Part shown: positions 1 to 14,500 of the stretch, piece after piece | Layout of the letters: the number at the start of each line of letters is the position of its first letter | Numbering within the stretch: the stretch's first letter is position 1 | Source: Actinernus sp. WN-2022 | Lineage: Eukaryota; Cnidaria; Anthozoa; Actiniaria; Actinernidae | Length of the DNA stretch: 64,000 nucleotides | Assembly (NCBI GenBank): GCA_030867875.1 | Contig: JAOWCC010001368.1 | Location: forward strand, 6,014,965-6,078,964 | Direction: 5' to 3' | Translations under genes and position numbers: made by a program | Notes under the pieces: generated by a model | Databases searched by the model: none | Told to the model about the DNA's origin: nothing | What the model saw: only the letters and a program-made list of their open reading frames with translations

Positions 1-1000
1 GACATTAGGTTTTACGTTTTACAATTTCTTCCCTTGACAAAAAAAAACGCATTAAGGTAAAAACGAAAAGCTCAATATTACAATTTATATGAAGAAGTAC
101 TTTAGAGTAAACTGTCGCTGGTTAGAACGGATCATAAAAGTTGACGACCATTCCTATGTTTTGGTCGATCGAGGACACATCACATATTTGAAAACAAACA
201 CGAGCACTGAGACTTGTTTGTTTCACATCTGACATCAGACCAATCGCTGAAGACCGGTCTCACAGCAATTATAAACCGCAATGCCAATCACAAACTGACG
301 AAATGATGAAGTAAAAAAGCTGAAATTGAAACTCTATTCGGTGCGAATAGAGTATCCACCTGGGTGTTTTAATTTGACAGAATGGACTCAAACCAGTTTT
401 CGCATTAGGTGAAAGTTCAGACCATAAATAAAATACAAACTTTCAAAGCATTTGATTCGGTAGGAAGATAATTTTTATTGTGATCTCAAAACAAAAACAA
501 AAAACGCTGCTGTCGGAGCTCATTGATTAGTTCGTGTAATTTGAGACTCGGACCTCATCGCCTTTCAATTCAAAATGACTGATCCCACATTAAATAAAAA
601 GAATTTCAGAATATTCTATTTGGTAGACGTTTATCACTTGCCAGTATTAAAAGGTGAGAAACTTTCCCACATTATTTAACTCTACATTCTGCAATAAAAT
701 CACATGTCCCGCAAAGTTCGCGGCACTCTTGTTGTGTCAAAAACCAGACAATCAGTCTCCACGGCTGAAAGCACATGTAAACACCGAAAAGCTGGCTTCT
801 TGAATCTGTTAAATTGAAAACATACAGCGTACGCAACGACTTTTAAAGAATCGTGAAGGGATTGATGGATCTATTAAAGTATGAAAGTACAGAAGTCTGT
901 AAAGTTTATCAGATGAATAAAAACGCTGAACTAACGATCGGACAGTATTTAGTAACGCAATCCCACGCAACCTTTCTTTTGGTGACCCTTCGATATTTAT
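1..1000. other. Non-coding, no feature recognised
   Basis: AT-rich sequence with only short random open frames on both strands. It is presumably upstream intron of the eIF4G gene. I found no exon that aligns with the N-terminal part of eIF4G here. Confidence 0.4.
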
Positions 1001-1002
1001 AT

Positions 1003-1165
1003 TTCTAACGGGACTTAAAACAACCATGTATGTGGCTGATCAAATAATCTGCAGATCGAATTGGAATTTAGCGTGTTGGTTTTTGTGGAGGGAGGAAAAC
1101 CAGAGGACCTCGGAACAAGGGCGAGATTACAACAAACTCAACTCACATGTGGCGCCGCATGCAAT
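1003..1165 (-). mobile_element. tRNA-derived SINE, truncated, family 1 tail
   Basis: The reverse complement shares the body of the SINE at 4531-4775: the ATGTGAGTTGAGTTTGTTG segment, the CTCC...GGTTTTCCTCCCTCCACAAAA segment and the tail with CTAAATTCCAAT. The tRNA-like head is missing beyond about 1165. The short open frame across it is an accident of the repeat. Confidence 0.7.
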
Positions 1166-1563
1166 AGAATATTTTGGCTAACCATCAGAGAGTTGGTCAA
1201 CCATCCGTTCGAATGTTTTGATGAACCATTAGATAGTCAAGACCACCAAGGAACATTCGTTGCAGATTTGAAGACTGTAGCTTCAAAAGCTTTATTTAAT
1301 TGCTACATGTACGTATTGGCATGATCGAGACACCCTGCCGCTTGGCCGGATTTTTGCCATTTGTCGTACTGTATGATAACCTGCATTGGGTTTAGGATCC
1401 TGGATTTACACTCTTTCAGTAATAAAAAGTTTAGCCTGTGTTCAAGTGGAATGTACATGTAAATTTTATAGACCCAAAAGGTTTGTGGAAATGTTCATAA
1501 GCAGGCATTTTGTTTCCCTGTAGACTGCGACTGGTGATCGCGATCATCAGAGTGATCGCAGTC

Positions 1564-1747
1564 AGATCGCGAGCAAGGTGCGAGCAGATCGCGAGCAAGG
1601 TGCGAGCAGATCGCGAGCAAGGTGCGAGCAGATCGCGAGCAAGGTGCGAGCAGATCGCGAGCAAGGTGCGAGCAGATCGCGAGCAAGGTGCGAGCAGATC
1701 GCGAGCAAGGTGCGAGCAGATCGCGAGCAAGGTGCGAGCAGATCGCG
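1564..1747. repeat. 22-bp minisatellite, about 8.4 copies
   Basis: Unit AGATCGCGAGCAAGGTGCGA plus GC, perfectly repeated from 1564 with a partial ninth copy. The flanks hold further GATCGCG and TGATCGCGATCA palindromes. Because 22 is not a multiple of three, long open frames run through it on both strands encoding an Arg/Ser/Ala-rich repeat; these are not believable genes. Confidence 0.95.
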
Positions 1748-2346
1748 GTCAGTACACGCGATTTGATCGCGACTCGATCGCGGTCAAATGTACCTTTAGT
1801 TCCAGCCGGTATTTTACTCAAACAAGGACCCAGACTATAAAAGGGAAAAGACCCTTGCCTTTAGGATTCTAAATATTTATTTCAAAATTATTTTAATTTA
1901 CTATAAATAGTGGGAATGTTATAAGAAAAAAACAACTTTTAAAAAAAAGGTTATTGGGGCTCATTTTGGGAATCAGAAAAAGCCTGCTTATAAGCTGCAC
2001 CCAGACTTTAGATGGAAAAGTTACCTCGAAATAAAATCAAAAATACCCTGCGGCTTAAACACAGTCAAATACGGTAAACAGCAGGAAGCTAGTCGATCAG
2101 TAATGCCATTCAATAGCATTTTACATGATTGTAGAACCGATTACAAACTCTTTTTTAGGTCAAGTTTTCGATTTGAATTTTGTGTGATACCAAATGTCAG
2201 AGATCACTCAAGTGGAACATGACATGTTGCAGAGCTTTGAGCTGAGATAAATTCTTTTGACAAAGGCTGATTTGACAAGTGAAGGTGTTTCATTTCAGAA
2301 ACTCTAGATTCTTTGCTTGAAGTTGCAATTTTTTTTTGTTTCTAAG

Positions 2347-2524
2347 GAACGTGGTCTCCAGAAGGTGAAACCAAAGATGGAAAGCTGATATACGACAGAG
2401 AGTTCCTTCTCCAATTCCAGTACAATCCTCTATGTACAGAAAAGCCTGAAGGCTTGCCTGATATTGAGGTTGTTTTGGGCTCCATTGCAACGAGAGGCCC
2501 TATGAAGCCACCATCTACTAATAG
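2347..2524 (+). CDS. EIF4G: eIF4G exon a: eIF4E-binding motif
   Basis: First recognisable exon. It starts after TCTAAG with two bases of a split codon and ends AG|GTATTG. It encodes the eIF4E-binding motif YDREFLL at 2391-2411 (Y15, L20, L21), followed by [19 protein letters not shown], where QKPEGLP is typical of metazoan eIF4G. It ends two bases into a codon, so it joins the next exon in frame. An upstream exon must supply one base. Confidence 0.93.
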
Positions 2525-5500
2525 GTATTGTTAAAGCTCCCTAACGGGCTAATAAATTTACGATATGTTACTGTGGTATGTCCTCTTTTATTGAGGCTAA
2601 ATATAATTTAGGCAAGGTTAAAATTGAGACAATGTTGGCCAGCAGTCTCCCCCATGGGGTTAGCATTAGGATCTTTAAGCAACCAGGACAGCAACCAGGA
2701 CAGCAACCAGGACAGCAACAGCAATGATGATACATGTAGGATATAGAACAGTGTTTTCTCCCAAAATGTGTTGTCTACTATTTCCCTTGTTTGCCTTGAA
2801 TTGTTTTTCACAACCAGATTTTCAAAAAAATACGAGTATAGATTTCCATTCATGCCGAACGAAAACAGATTGATTAACTTTCTTATGTTTGCATTCTCCT
2901 AAATGTACAATTTGGGGTTTTCACATTGGGTTTTTGCAGAGAATGGTAAAAATGTAGGCGACTGCATTCATTTCCATGTGCAGTTATTGTATTGTTGTAT
3001 GCCATTGTCCTAGACATTGCTGTTGTGGTTGCTTAAAGTTCCTATTATCCGTGGAGAGGATATGTCTACTATCTTATTCTCTACTGAAAAATGTCTCTAG
3101 AATACCAGTTATTAACAATGTATGTTTTTATTGTTGCAGAATGGGTGGTGGGGGAGGTGTTGACTTCATGCCCAGCTATATGCGGCCAGCAAGAGGAGCT
3201 GTGAGTCTGAAATCTTGATTCCTCAACTTTCTTCCATTAGACCACTTGCATTGATGTCACAGAGTTCATTGTCTGCATGTTCTTGTCCCCCACCATGGGA
3301 ATACACCTTGATTGTTTCATTTGTTCTTTATCATCCTCCTTCTGGGGGAACTTAACAATAGTGACCAAGGTCCGAAATTGCGTCTTATTTGGCTCCAATG
3401 CGACTAAATTTTGAGTGTTGGTGACCAGCTGGCGACTTACCTAAAGTCTTCACAATGTTTTCACAATGTAAATTTAGCCAATAAAACATGCCAGCAAATG
3501 TTGTTTGTCGCGTGTTGCTTGAAACTTGAAATGTGGTGACCACAATAAATTGGTCTTTTGGCAACTAAATTTTTTGGCTAGTCTCCAGTTGGCACCTACG
3601 TGAAAAAGTTCATTTCAGAGCCTGGTGACATCATGTGCTAGGGGTCAATTGTTTTAGCCTTTCATCCAATCAGAAAGGCTAGTTTCAGCACAGGTTAACC
3701 ATCCTCACATTTTGTGTATTTGCCACTGATATCATGTCTTTCTGTTAATCCATTATTTCTTAGGAGAATCCCTGAAACACACTCTTTGAAATAAAATGTG
3801 AAATAAATGTGAATTATGATGTCACCGAATGTGAAATAAAAATGTTTTTCAGACTTGATTCTGATGTTTTGATTTAGTTGGTTGTTTACACACTTTAAGT
3901 ACTGTTATGTACTTAGCAAGATAAGCCACCAGAAGCCCAAGCTGTATGTAAACAACAGAGTGACAGGAAGCTCTAGCTGTATTATGAGCACCCGTGTAAA
4001 CAACCAACTAAATCAACACATAACAGCAGAATCAAGTCAAAACAACATTTTATTTCACAATTGGTTATAGGAATGAGTTTTGTGGATACTGCTAAGAAAT
4101 AATGGATTAACAGAAAGAAATGATATCAGTGACAAAAACACAATGTGAGGATGGTTAGCCTGTGGTTTCAGATAGTTTATTTTCTTATTATTATTTGTTA
4201 AGATTGGAGCATGAAATGTTCACCATCTTAAATGAGCCTAAAGAGTATGACTAGGTTGTTAATGTTTTTAATGCAAATTTGTAGCCAAATCAACCCAGCA
4301 TGGCTCGCAGCAACAAAGGAAGGGTTCAGCCAAAGAAAATTGTTCAAATTATAAATCTGAATGTAGAGGTAAGGATTGATTAATTATATTTATTTTCAAT
4401 ATTGCTTCTTAAACAAGGACCCACACTATAAAAGGGCCTCTGCCAGGCATGCTCACACCTTCAGTTATCACACAGCCATTGTCAAGTGAACATCTCTATT
4501 CAAAGCTCTGCACCGGGGTGGCGTGGGGAGATGGGGTGGCGCAGTGGTTAAGCGCTTTGCCTCTCACCTCTGTGGCCCAGGTTCGATTCCCAGATGCGGC
4601 GCCATGTGTGAGTTGAGTTTGTTGGTATCTCACCCTTGCTCCGAGGGTTTTTCTCCAGGTTCTCTGATTTTCCTCCCTCTGCAAAAACCAACACACTAAA
4701 TTCCAATATGATCTGTGGATCAGCTAGGACGTGGCTTTTGATCAGATCGTGGTTGTTTCAGGTCTTGTTAAAAATTCAGTTTTATTTACAACATGTTATG
4801 CTCCACTTGAGCGATCTCTGACTTTTGTTATCACATGAAATTCAAATTAAACATTAATGTTTGTCTCAAATAACACCCCCAATGGGGTCGACCGCAAATG
4901 ATCCCGTGAAAAAACATGGAATGGTATGGATTTTTGCTGCTGGATAGTGGATCTAAAGTTATAAATGAAAGAAAAATGACGAACAGATTTTAATAATAAT
5001 GTAATGATTTTAACCATTGGCTCCGGCAGGGAACCCCCTTTACAACATGTCCATCAAAATCTCCATGACATCATGCTTTCGACGAATCAGAGGGCAAACT
5101 CATTCCTATAATTACCGGATCACACCTGTCCATAAAAATCGTATGTTGTCAGCGACATGTCCAATCTTGACAGCCTTCGCAGTGTCTGTAATTGACACTA
5201 GTGAACAAGGCGCGATTATGCTCGCTCCTGGCTAATACACTTGTTATTACTTTTGGTATTGCTTTGAAATTGTTTCCTTGTGTGTTGTAAATAGGAGATA
5301 CTGACAAGCAGGATGAGATATCTGGAAATGAAAACAAAATTGAGTCAGAATAATTGACCCGATGATTAAAAAAAGCCTAACCGGTTTCTGGTAATTAGAA
5401 CGGTTGACGAAGGACTTGCAATTAAGAACTCTGGATTACTGAGGAACTTGGGATTAAGAAAAAAGTTCTCAAAAAATAACAAATTGGTTAATTATTTACC

Positions 5501-8500
5501 AAAGCAAATAATTTTCTCTTTTCCCAAAAAAATAATTGTTTTGTGAAAAAATAACTCTGGTTAAAAAACTAATTTTGAATGGGCCAAACAAGCCACCATA
5601 CTATGGGTTATTTATTCTTAACTTTAATTTCTTTAATTTTAACTTTGAGTCAGTATACTCCTGATTAAGAAAAACTATAAAAACTCTGGATTACTAACAA
5701 AAAAAAACATCTAAAAATTAATGAATTAACCCAGGATTTGAAAAATAAAAGAAATTGAAGGTACCGTTTGTATGAAAAAGAAAACTAACTTTATGCGAAT
5801 ATTTTGATTTCTAAAACATTGAATCCAACGACCAGATTCCATGCCATTCCAAATGGCATGGAATCCCATTGGGGATCATTTGCGAGCCGGGATCACTTGT
5901 GGTCCATTTTTGTGATGATTTGCGGACCTGAACAGATGATCCACTATCCATGATACATTTGTACATGTATGTATAATGGCACAGTGCTGTTATGGCCTCT
6001 TTAAACAATAAATTTAACAGATTATGATTTAGTACACAACCAGTACATCACAAGTGAAATGTAGCATACAAATGTAGGCTATGGTTAAGTGAATTTCACT
6101 TGGGCAAATCTTGCACAAATTAATAGATTTCACATGGCTTTGTGATTCGATGTAAAAAAATAATTCCATTGACAACATATCTACTGTAAGTCGTGGGTTT
6201 AGGAAAGCACAACCTTCTCAGGATTATTACCAACAGGCATGTAAGTTGTGAAAACAGCAGATAAAGTAAAAATCATCTCAACCATACAACCCTTTAAAAT
6301 ATTGTATTTAGTATACTCATGTAAAGAGTTGAGCCTCGGTGAACGGTTGGCAAGCTGTCTTGTTCTATTGAGTTGTCACATGTGCTCTGATTGGTCAAGC
6401 CAAATAATAGGTCAAATTTGTCATTCCGCTGGGGTTGTATCCCATTGTAATGGTGGAAAATAAAATAAACCTTTGAACCTCTGCTGTGTGTGCCCTCTTA
6501 TTGATGCACAGATGTTGTGAGAACAAACAAGTGCGGCATGAGATACAGTCGAGTGTCATGACTGCTGCTCTCTTCATGTTATGACATCTGCATCTGTAAG
6601 AGAACAGGCACACAACAGAATGACATCTATTTGTGAAAATAATTATTATCAAGGAAAAGGATACAAAATGATTTTGTCCAAAGTATGTCATCTGTGTATC
6701 TGTACTCTAATAACATAGGCTACCGACTAATCAGAGCACTTATTTCATACTGTTTATTGTGTAAATTAAAGACACTAGCGTGTGCTGATAAAATAATAAT
6801 GACTGTTTTATCTGTTTATAGCTAAAGAGAAGTGAAAACAGATGGGTACGACCAGCCAAACCTACTGTGAAAGAAAAGGAATTATCAGCAGGAGAACGAC
6901 AAACGGAGGTAAATTCTAAGTTTAATATTCTAGGCGATAAGGTTCTTCCTTTCATCATTTCTATGTATTCCTAAATATTAATCATCTTTTTATTCTTAGG
7001 ACATTCTTCGAAGAGTCCGTGGAATTCTGAACAAGCTAACCCCACAAAAATTCCAAACCCTGACGCAGCAAGTCCTGGAACTAGAGATTAATACAGCAGA
7101 TAGGCTTGAAGGCGTCATTGACATTTTGTTCGAAAAGGTACTTTGCAGATTAAATAAATGATAAGAAAATAATCAATATTTATAATTTATATTTACAGGG
7201 GAAGGATCTGTTGTAAAGTAATTATATGTTATCAAACAGCATAATGTATGGTTCCAGAAAATATCCAATTTTGTACAATGTACTGTATTTACATGATTAC
7301 CGTATTTTATCACGTATAAGCCGCACCTTTTTTGACTTTCAGATTTTGAAAGTAACAAAAAATTGCCACAAAGTTGGGGATGCGGCTTTTTTTGTAATGA
7401 CCGTAAACAAAGCCATATAATTATATGAACAATAGAAATGGCACATTCAATTCACAGAACACGAGTGTCAGCAAGATTTATACTCAAACTCCTCTCCTTC
7501 GCTTTCCAAAGAAAACTACAGTACCGGCCGAAAGTTTGTTAACATTTTTGGCGTGTATCACGCGTGTTTCGCACGTGTAGTTTGTTGAGTGTAGTACACG
7601 TAAATGAGTGTACTACATTCATTTGCGTGTACTACACTCATTTGAGTGTAATACATGCACAGAACTACACGCACCTGTATAACTTATTAACAGAATTAAA
7701 TTTGCCTGGGGAATACATGATTGACTAGTTTGTCAAAGTTTATCCTTCCAAGCTCACACTTCGATGTGCTGTTGTTTTTTATTTGATTGTTTGTGTGTTT
7801 AACTTCCAAATAAATCACTCCGCTTACGCCGATTAGGTCGCCTAAGTTGATTCCCGCCAAGCTCACAGTTCAATGTGCTGTCTGGACTCTAACTTTCTAC
7901 ACATGTATGTTTGGTTTATTAGGGTTTTTCATTTCAGCTGTCTCCGCCGATTATGATTCAAATAGCAATTAAAGTTTTTCGGATCAATGTTTGAAAATCC
8001 GTATGGCGTTTCACCGATGTGTATTTCCCTTAAACTTTGCCATAAGTATTAGCTCGAAGTGTGAAATGAAAATAAACGTTTAGTGTGCCGTTGAATAACC
8101 TGAGGCAAGATGGTGGCTTCAAGTATAAGTTATTTTACCCTGCGAGCAGAAGTTTCTTATCTCTTTGCCTTTCGTGTAGAAACCTCTGCTCGCAGGGTAA
8201 AGTTATTAATAGCGGGATGACTCTTGCATTGTTTTTATTTTCTCGATTCTCAAAGTTTATTTTGAAGCGTTAGAAACGACATTGTTGAATAAGAAGACAA
8301 CTCTTTGTTTTTAAAGTCGGTCCGAAGTTCACACAAACTTGAATTTGAACCATAACTGCATAACAAAGAAAAACTACACGCAGTTGAGTGTAAAACACTT
8401 GTGTACTACATTTGTGCGTGTAAAGGTTAACATACTTTCGGCTGGTGCTGTAGCTGTCCAGTTGCCTGTCATCTTCTCTGCTAACTCCTCAAATGGTTCC

Positions 8501-11500
8501 TAGTGTTGTTAAAGGCCATAATTAGTCTTGGAAGCCTTCAAATTTTCAAATAAAGTATAATTCTCATCGAGTTCATGTTCACGTTCGATCGGACGTTTGA
8601 GAAAACCCTCGCCCCAGGCCTCCTTGAAAATCCAAGATGGCGGACCATGGACTCAGACACGTGCTCATTTATATTTGCCAGAAAATCTTACTTTCTTGTG
8701 TGCTTAAAGGAATGAAGTTCCTTAATATGTTGTTGGTTATTGGGAGAACAACAGCAGAAGAATTCTGAAGTGATTTAAAGACAGCAGGTTAAAATATACA
8801 CAAGAAAGGACAAGGAAAGTTGTAACCAATTCATTTTTGTGATGTGACTATCTTTTATGAAGAAGTTTTGCTTCAATTATGGGCATTTATGAACTCGAAC
8901 ACAAGACTACTCTTACTGAATTTTGTGGTGCGGCTTATACATGAGCTTTTTCATTAAACCTTTTGGAAAAAACAAGCTTCTGTTTATCAGGCTGAAGTTA
9001 GGGGTGCGGCTTATACGTGAGGTGTGGCTTGTACGTGATAAAATACGTAATACATGGGTCTCGAATTAACACTGGTCTCAAATAAATGCAGGGTCAACGA
9101 GGCTGAATTTTAAATAGAAGCCAGGGTGTCTATTCGAGGTACCAGCATCTATTTGAGTCAGTCGCTATAAGTGATTCTAAGTAAGATTTTATACCAACCA
9201 TGGCGAGTACATGTCATTTTCTGCTTTTTTATTATAAATTCTCGTGAACCAAGAAATAAGTTTTTGCCATTTACAATAGTTTCGTTTGTCGATTTTTTTA
9301 GCTTGATATTCTTTGATTATGAGGAATCTATTGCAGTTTGAGTGTTAAATGGTGTCAGGTAATTTATGGAAATAAGTGAGATTGAAAAATAGCAAAAAAA
9401 AAACATTTGACAAATGCTGGGACTCGAATTAACGGCGGTCTCAAATAAAAAAAATTGAGTAGAAGCTGGGGCGTCGAATCGAGTAAATATGGTATCTGGT
9501 TTACATGGGAATCCATGCTGCATTTAGATTGCTTTGCACCCTTATGCATAGTCTCCTTTGCAGCTGTCGTGAAATATTAATACACTTAAGGATTTTATTC
9601 AAAAAGGGTTGATTTTAGGATTCAGTTCCCCTTTAACAGTCTTGTGTGCTATGCTTCATTGAGATTTACAACTGAAGAGCTGTGTGCATTAAGGGCGTAA
9701 GTGACTCTTGATCACATTCTAAATTCTCCTTCAATTTCTTTGCTTTCTTAGGGAGAATTTAGAATGTGATCAGGAGTTCTTATGCCATTATTGCACACAC
9801 CCCAAGTTCTATTTCTCAGCAAAAGCACACACCATTTACCTTGATTTTCCCTTTTTGTTTCCCTATAACCAAGTGAGAGACAAACCTTCACTCAGATGTC
9901 ATTTTAAAATGGTCTCTTTTTAAAATATTGCGGGCACAGCTTGGGACTGCTGGACTTTTTTTGCAACTAAAAAATACGAACTTATAATAATGATGCTGCC
10001 ACCGCCACCGCAGCTGTACCGGGTGACAACAATCCCCTGCTCTTTTTCGAGTATTAAACAGGTTCTTTCTCACCTCCTTCAAATACTGATTAGAAGTAGG
10101 AGACAAGGCCAACTGCTTATAAACGTCCCTGCCCAAGGACGTGGCTGGGATTCAAACCCCCAACCTCCCGCACTCTAGATCATGCTCTACCAACTGAGCT
10201 AACTTGTGACCCAATTTTCTTAACTAGTCACAAAGTGTAACTAGCTATAACTTTTGTTTAATTTTGAGTCCTGTTATGAATTATTTAATTATTTAATAAT
10301 TTTTATTTTCACACTTTGTAGGCCATTTCTGAACCAGGATTCAGTGTAGCATATGCCAACATGTGCCGTTGTCTCATACAAGTAAGTTATTCATGTTCAT
10401 CCTTGCTTGGTTATTATTGTTATGTTAATCCCTGTTTAATACGTGTACAGTCTCGAGCATACTTTCAAATTGAATCAATTTTCAAAGTCCACATAACCAT
10501 TTTTATTAATTTCAAAAACAATTGTTTCAGACAAACAAGAAGTGACATTGCCAGACCAAATTAATGGATAGTGGTTGTAGCTGATTGTCTTGTGAATTTG
10601 TTTTTTTTTGGGTCAAAACTATTAATGGTTTCCTTTGAATTGAAGGGGTCCGTGCAAGAACGACGTAAGTGACTTTTAGGTCATTCAGAGAAAATCTAAG
10701 AAAACTGTTAACTCACTATATTCCGGGAAAATGCAAAGTTTACATACTTAATAAGGTAAGACTCACATTTAACAACCACACTGCTCTCCAGTGGAACCAT
10801 ATCATGCCGATAATAAGGCAGAAGTTTCGGAAATTCGCTCTTTTACTCGCTTTTCTCCCTCAAACTTGTGTTAACCGGCTCAATTTATTAACTCGGTATC
10901 GAATATCAAATCATGACCTCTGGCGTGCACGTGCACAGCTCGCAGAAAGGTTTAGACTTTAGTGTTGACATGACGGATGATTACATTAATTAGATCGATT
11001 ACAATCAAACATCGACAGACTTGTTCTTATAGGAAGTGTGTTCCATTCCAGCCAAGCACAGGGGGAAAAGAAGCGAAGCTGGAATTCACAATTTATCATC
11101 CGATATCTTTCGGTCACCACAAAACAGAATAATGATAGCCTATAATATACTAACCTTCTTAGAACTTGATTTTTTCGTTTAGGGTAGGAAGAAGACTTGA
11201 TGAAATTGAGCGAGGCTAAAATCCGGCAATCGACCATGGCGATTAACATCGATGTAGAAACAGGAAGTCTTTCGAAATATGCCGTCTGCGGTCTTTATGT
11301 TACCCCAAAACAGGGAATAATAAATAGGCTACATACAGTACTAAAGAATTGCTCACAGGAAGCCTGCGAATTTAATAGGAGTTTGAGTTCGAGTTAATAC
11401 AGTTTTCCTCTCCATTCTAGTGAGAATTAGTTGTTTACCTGTGAACCCTAAAACCTCATCGTTTACCTGGGAACTTGTTGTTGAAATGGTTAGGAAAAGT

Positions 11501-14500
11501 TGTATGGTTCAGGTTAGGGTTAGTTTATATTGTCAATTTTAGTGGCACGTTCACCACTATTTCCCGCCATCTTGGAAGTTGTCAATGACACTCAAATTAG
11601 CATACTGAACACAACTTGTCCCCAGGGTCTCCTCGGTCAGATCCAAAAAGACCCTGGGTACGAGGTTGTACTGAGCATACGGGCTTGGAGCCATTGCCAA
11701 CACATTCTCCCCGTTAAATTACCAACTATCCTTAAATAGAAAACACGCTTTAAATAATGATAATCGTTCTTTCTAATGACAACTTAAAACCAGTCAAGGA
11801 TGAAGATAAACATTTGTCACATTCCGAACGGCGGTAGACGTAGACCGGCTTAGTGTAGTGGTCATGACGTCTGCACTACACTGCAGTACATGCAAAGAGT
11901 TGCGTAGGAGCGCTTTAGTTTGTACCCTAGAAATATAACATCGAGAATATTGCAATTCGACCTTTTGGCGGATGGAATATAGCCGCGACCCTATAAAGTT
12001 GGACTAAGCCCAAGTCCCGCGCATATTCTTGTGAAAACAAGTCTCGTCGCCCCGTGCGTCTTCTTGCGAAAAACAAAATATAAGTTAGAACTCTCTGTGT
12101 GCATAGCATGAGGCCTGTGTTTATTATAATGGTAAATTTGATGCAAAATAACATTATTAATAATAAATTTTGACTCGAGACCACGTTAGACACACCGCGG
12201 CAAAACGTTGTGCGCCTCTGACCGGAAAAACGAAGGCTCAGCTGGTTTGAAATAAAATTTTCCGAGGGCTTTAACCTTTTTTTTAATAAATAACTTTATA
12301 ACTTAGTAAACTCACAGTGAATTACAAATTAAGAAAACTTAAACCTGTCAAAGTTTGAGGCTTAGCGTTCAAGTAGTTTTCTTGTTTTTCGCGAAAACTA
12401 TTCACACACGTGCCTAAAATTAGAAACCGGAGTGCTTGTCTTTTTTTTTTTAGTTTTGGCGGGAAACTGGCGGGATCCGCAGGTGCTGGGCTTATCAAAA
12501 GCGTATGTGCGTGACGTTTTGCTGCAGTGTCTTTTGATTGAAACGTCTTAGTTTGTCGTCATACTGAACAACTAACCACCAATGTCTTTAACAAGGAAAA
12601 GAACACCGCTGAAACACTGCCAAAAAAAAGTACGGCATGCACCCGCTGCTAATTAATACACCCGCTGCTAATTAATATCAGGTGACGTGGTAAAAACTTG
12701 CTGTCATCGCGTGTCTGCGCATTCTTCGGGAGTATTCTAAGCGGAAATGATACTCGACTCTAACGAGATATTTCAAACAATAAGTAAACTTTGGCTAAAG
12801 CTGCCCCAATCGCTTGCCACAATCTCACTACTGAAAGGACAACTAAAATTCTGCAGTGAATACTGCTGAAGTTGAAATACCAATCATGCCCATAAAGGAG
12901 AAATGATACAGGCCTACACAAAGTTGCCTCCAGTAAACGTTTGTTACCATCGCGTGTCTGCAGCTCTCAATACTGCATGCTGACTGAAATCAGTAGTCTA
13001 AACCAAATCATGCACGCACAGGAAAAGAGATACAGGCATACACAAACTTAGCCTCCCTCGCAGCGCTTGTGAGGTAGGATAAGAACCCTAAAAAGAGCTG
13101 CGGCAAAAACTAACACAAACTTTCTTCTAGTCGAAATTTGCTACCATCGCTTGTATGCAGCATTCTCCGGGAGTATTATAAGCGGAAATTATCATTTCCA
13201 GGCCCTTTAGCTTTGTGGAAGAGCTACTCTCTACTCTAATGAGGTCTTTCAAACACACCAGGCAACAGCTACAGATAATAAATAATAAGTAAACTTTATT
13301 TTAACTCCAGTTCCAACTACAGGTGCCTTTATCTCCATAGAAGGGCTTTAAGCCTGTTGAGGTTCTCCATCCACCTACGAGTGGTAAAACAGAATAAATC
13401 TGTAACATGGTCCACTCGCCACATCTCACTACTGAAAGGACAGGCCAGTCTAAAATTCTGCAGTGGATACTGCTGAATAATATTATTAGTCCAAATACCA
13501 ATCATGCACGCAGAGGAGAAAAGATACTGGCATACACAAACTTGCTTCCAATCAAAATTTCCGTACTAACGTCTGTATAAACGTTTTGCGAAATTTTCCC
13601 GCGACTTTTAATACATGCCTGCATGTATCTTTGTCTTTGACCTATCTTTGCTCCTATACGTGATACAACTATAAAATTTAGGATTTTGACTCATTTATGG
13701 TGCTCTAAAGATCAGTTTTGAGTAGGTATCAACGTAGGTATCAAATGCCGTGCTATCGCTGTATCAAACTGAATTAAATTCGTTTCGACTTTCGCATAGC
13801 AGTGGTTTCAAACGTTTTCACGTCGTTTGGCCTGAAACGTGGATGAGAAGTGCTTACACATGTTTGGATTTGTGTGCCGAAAGCAGAGGCGAAATCGATT
13901 TGAATTTCTTGTCGAATTTCGGCGGCGAGTGAGGTGACATCGATGAAAAGCGGCTCGAAGCTGCATACCTTGTGTATATTTGTAGCTATGAGATAGATAC
14001 GCGGCCAACGGTCAAAACCTCGAGGCCTAATAAACTGCTTTAGAAGTCCCCAAATCACCCCAAAACCACTCAAAAAACTTCATTAAGTATCAATCTTTTA
14101 TTATTGAAGATTTATTTCGTAGGAATCGGAAAAGAGAATTCACGAGATCGCTTATGAAACATACCACAGGTAACCCAAAAGGCGGGAAATATATGTCGAG
14201 TCTGGGCTGCCTGTGGTTGGACGATCTGGGAAGAGCATTTTCTAAGCTTACCTTTAAGGCCAGATAAAAAAAATTACTTGTTTAGCGTCCACCCGTTTCA
14301 ATTTTTCCAGGTAGGGAGGGAGGTTTTTTTTTTTTTTTTTTCTATGTGAAGCTTATTTTGTCTTGACTAGACATTATTCACTCACCTCGTATTCATGACC
14401 TCGTGTTGTAGAAACAAAATGGCGTCGATGTTAAAATATTTAATGCGCCGGCGCATATTTTAAGTGTGGTACATGTAGGGGTCTGGGTACAAGAATTGGT

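Larger units (their letters stand above)
7299..9050. mobile_element. Outer TIR element (CCGTATTTTATCACGTATAAG)
   Basis: CCGTATTTTATCACGTATAA at about 7301 is matched inverted near 9032-9052 (TTGTACGTGATAAAATACGT), both next to GCGGCTTATACGTGA-type sequence. The element lies in the intron after the MIF4G start exon and is interrupted by the element at 7519-8450. Confidence 0.65.

Noticed and set aside
1431..1872. Overlapping 60-120-codon Arg/Ser/Ala-rich frames
   Set aside because: By-product of the 22-bp minisatellite read in different phases.
1..2346. N-terminal eIF4G exons
   Set aside because: I searched by eye for segments resembling the PABP-binding or Ser/Pro-rich N-terminus and found none with consistent splice sites and phase.
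4531..4605. tRNA gene
   Set aside because: A and B boxes are present but the body continues as a SINE shared by four other loci, and I could not fold a complete cloverleaf.
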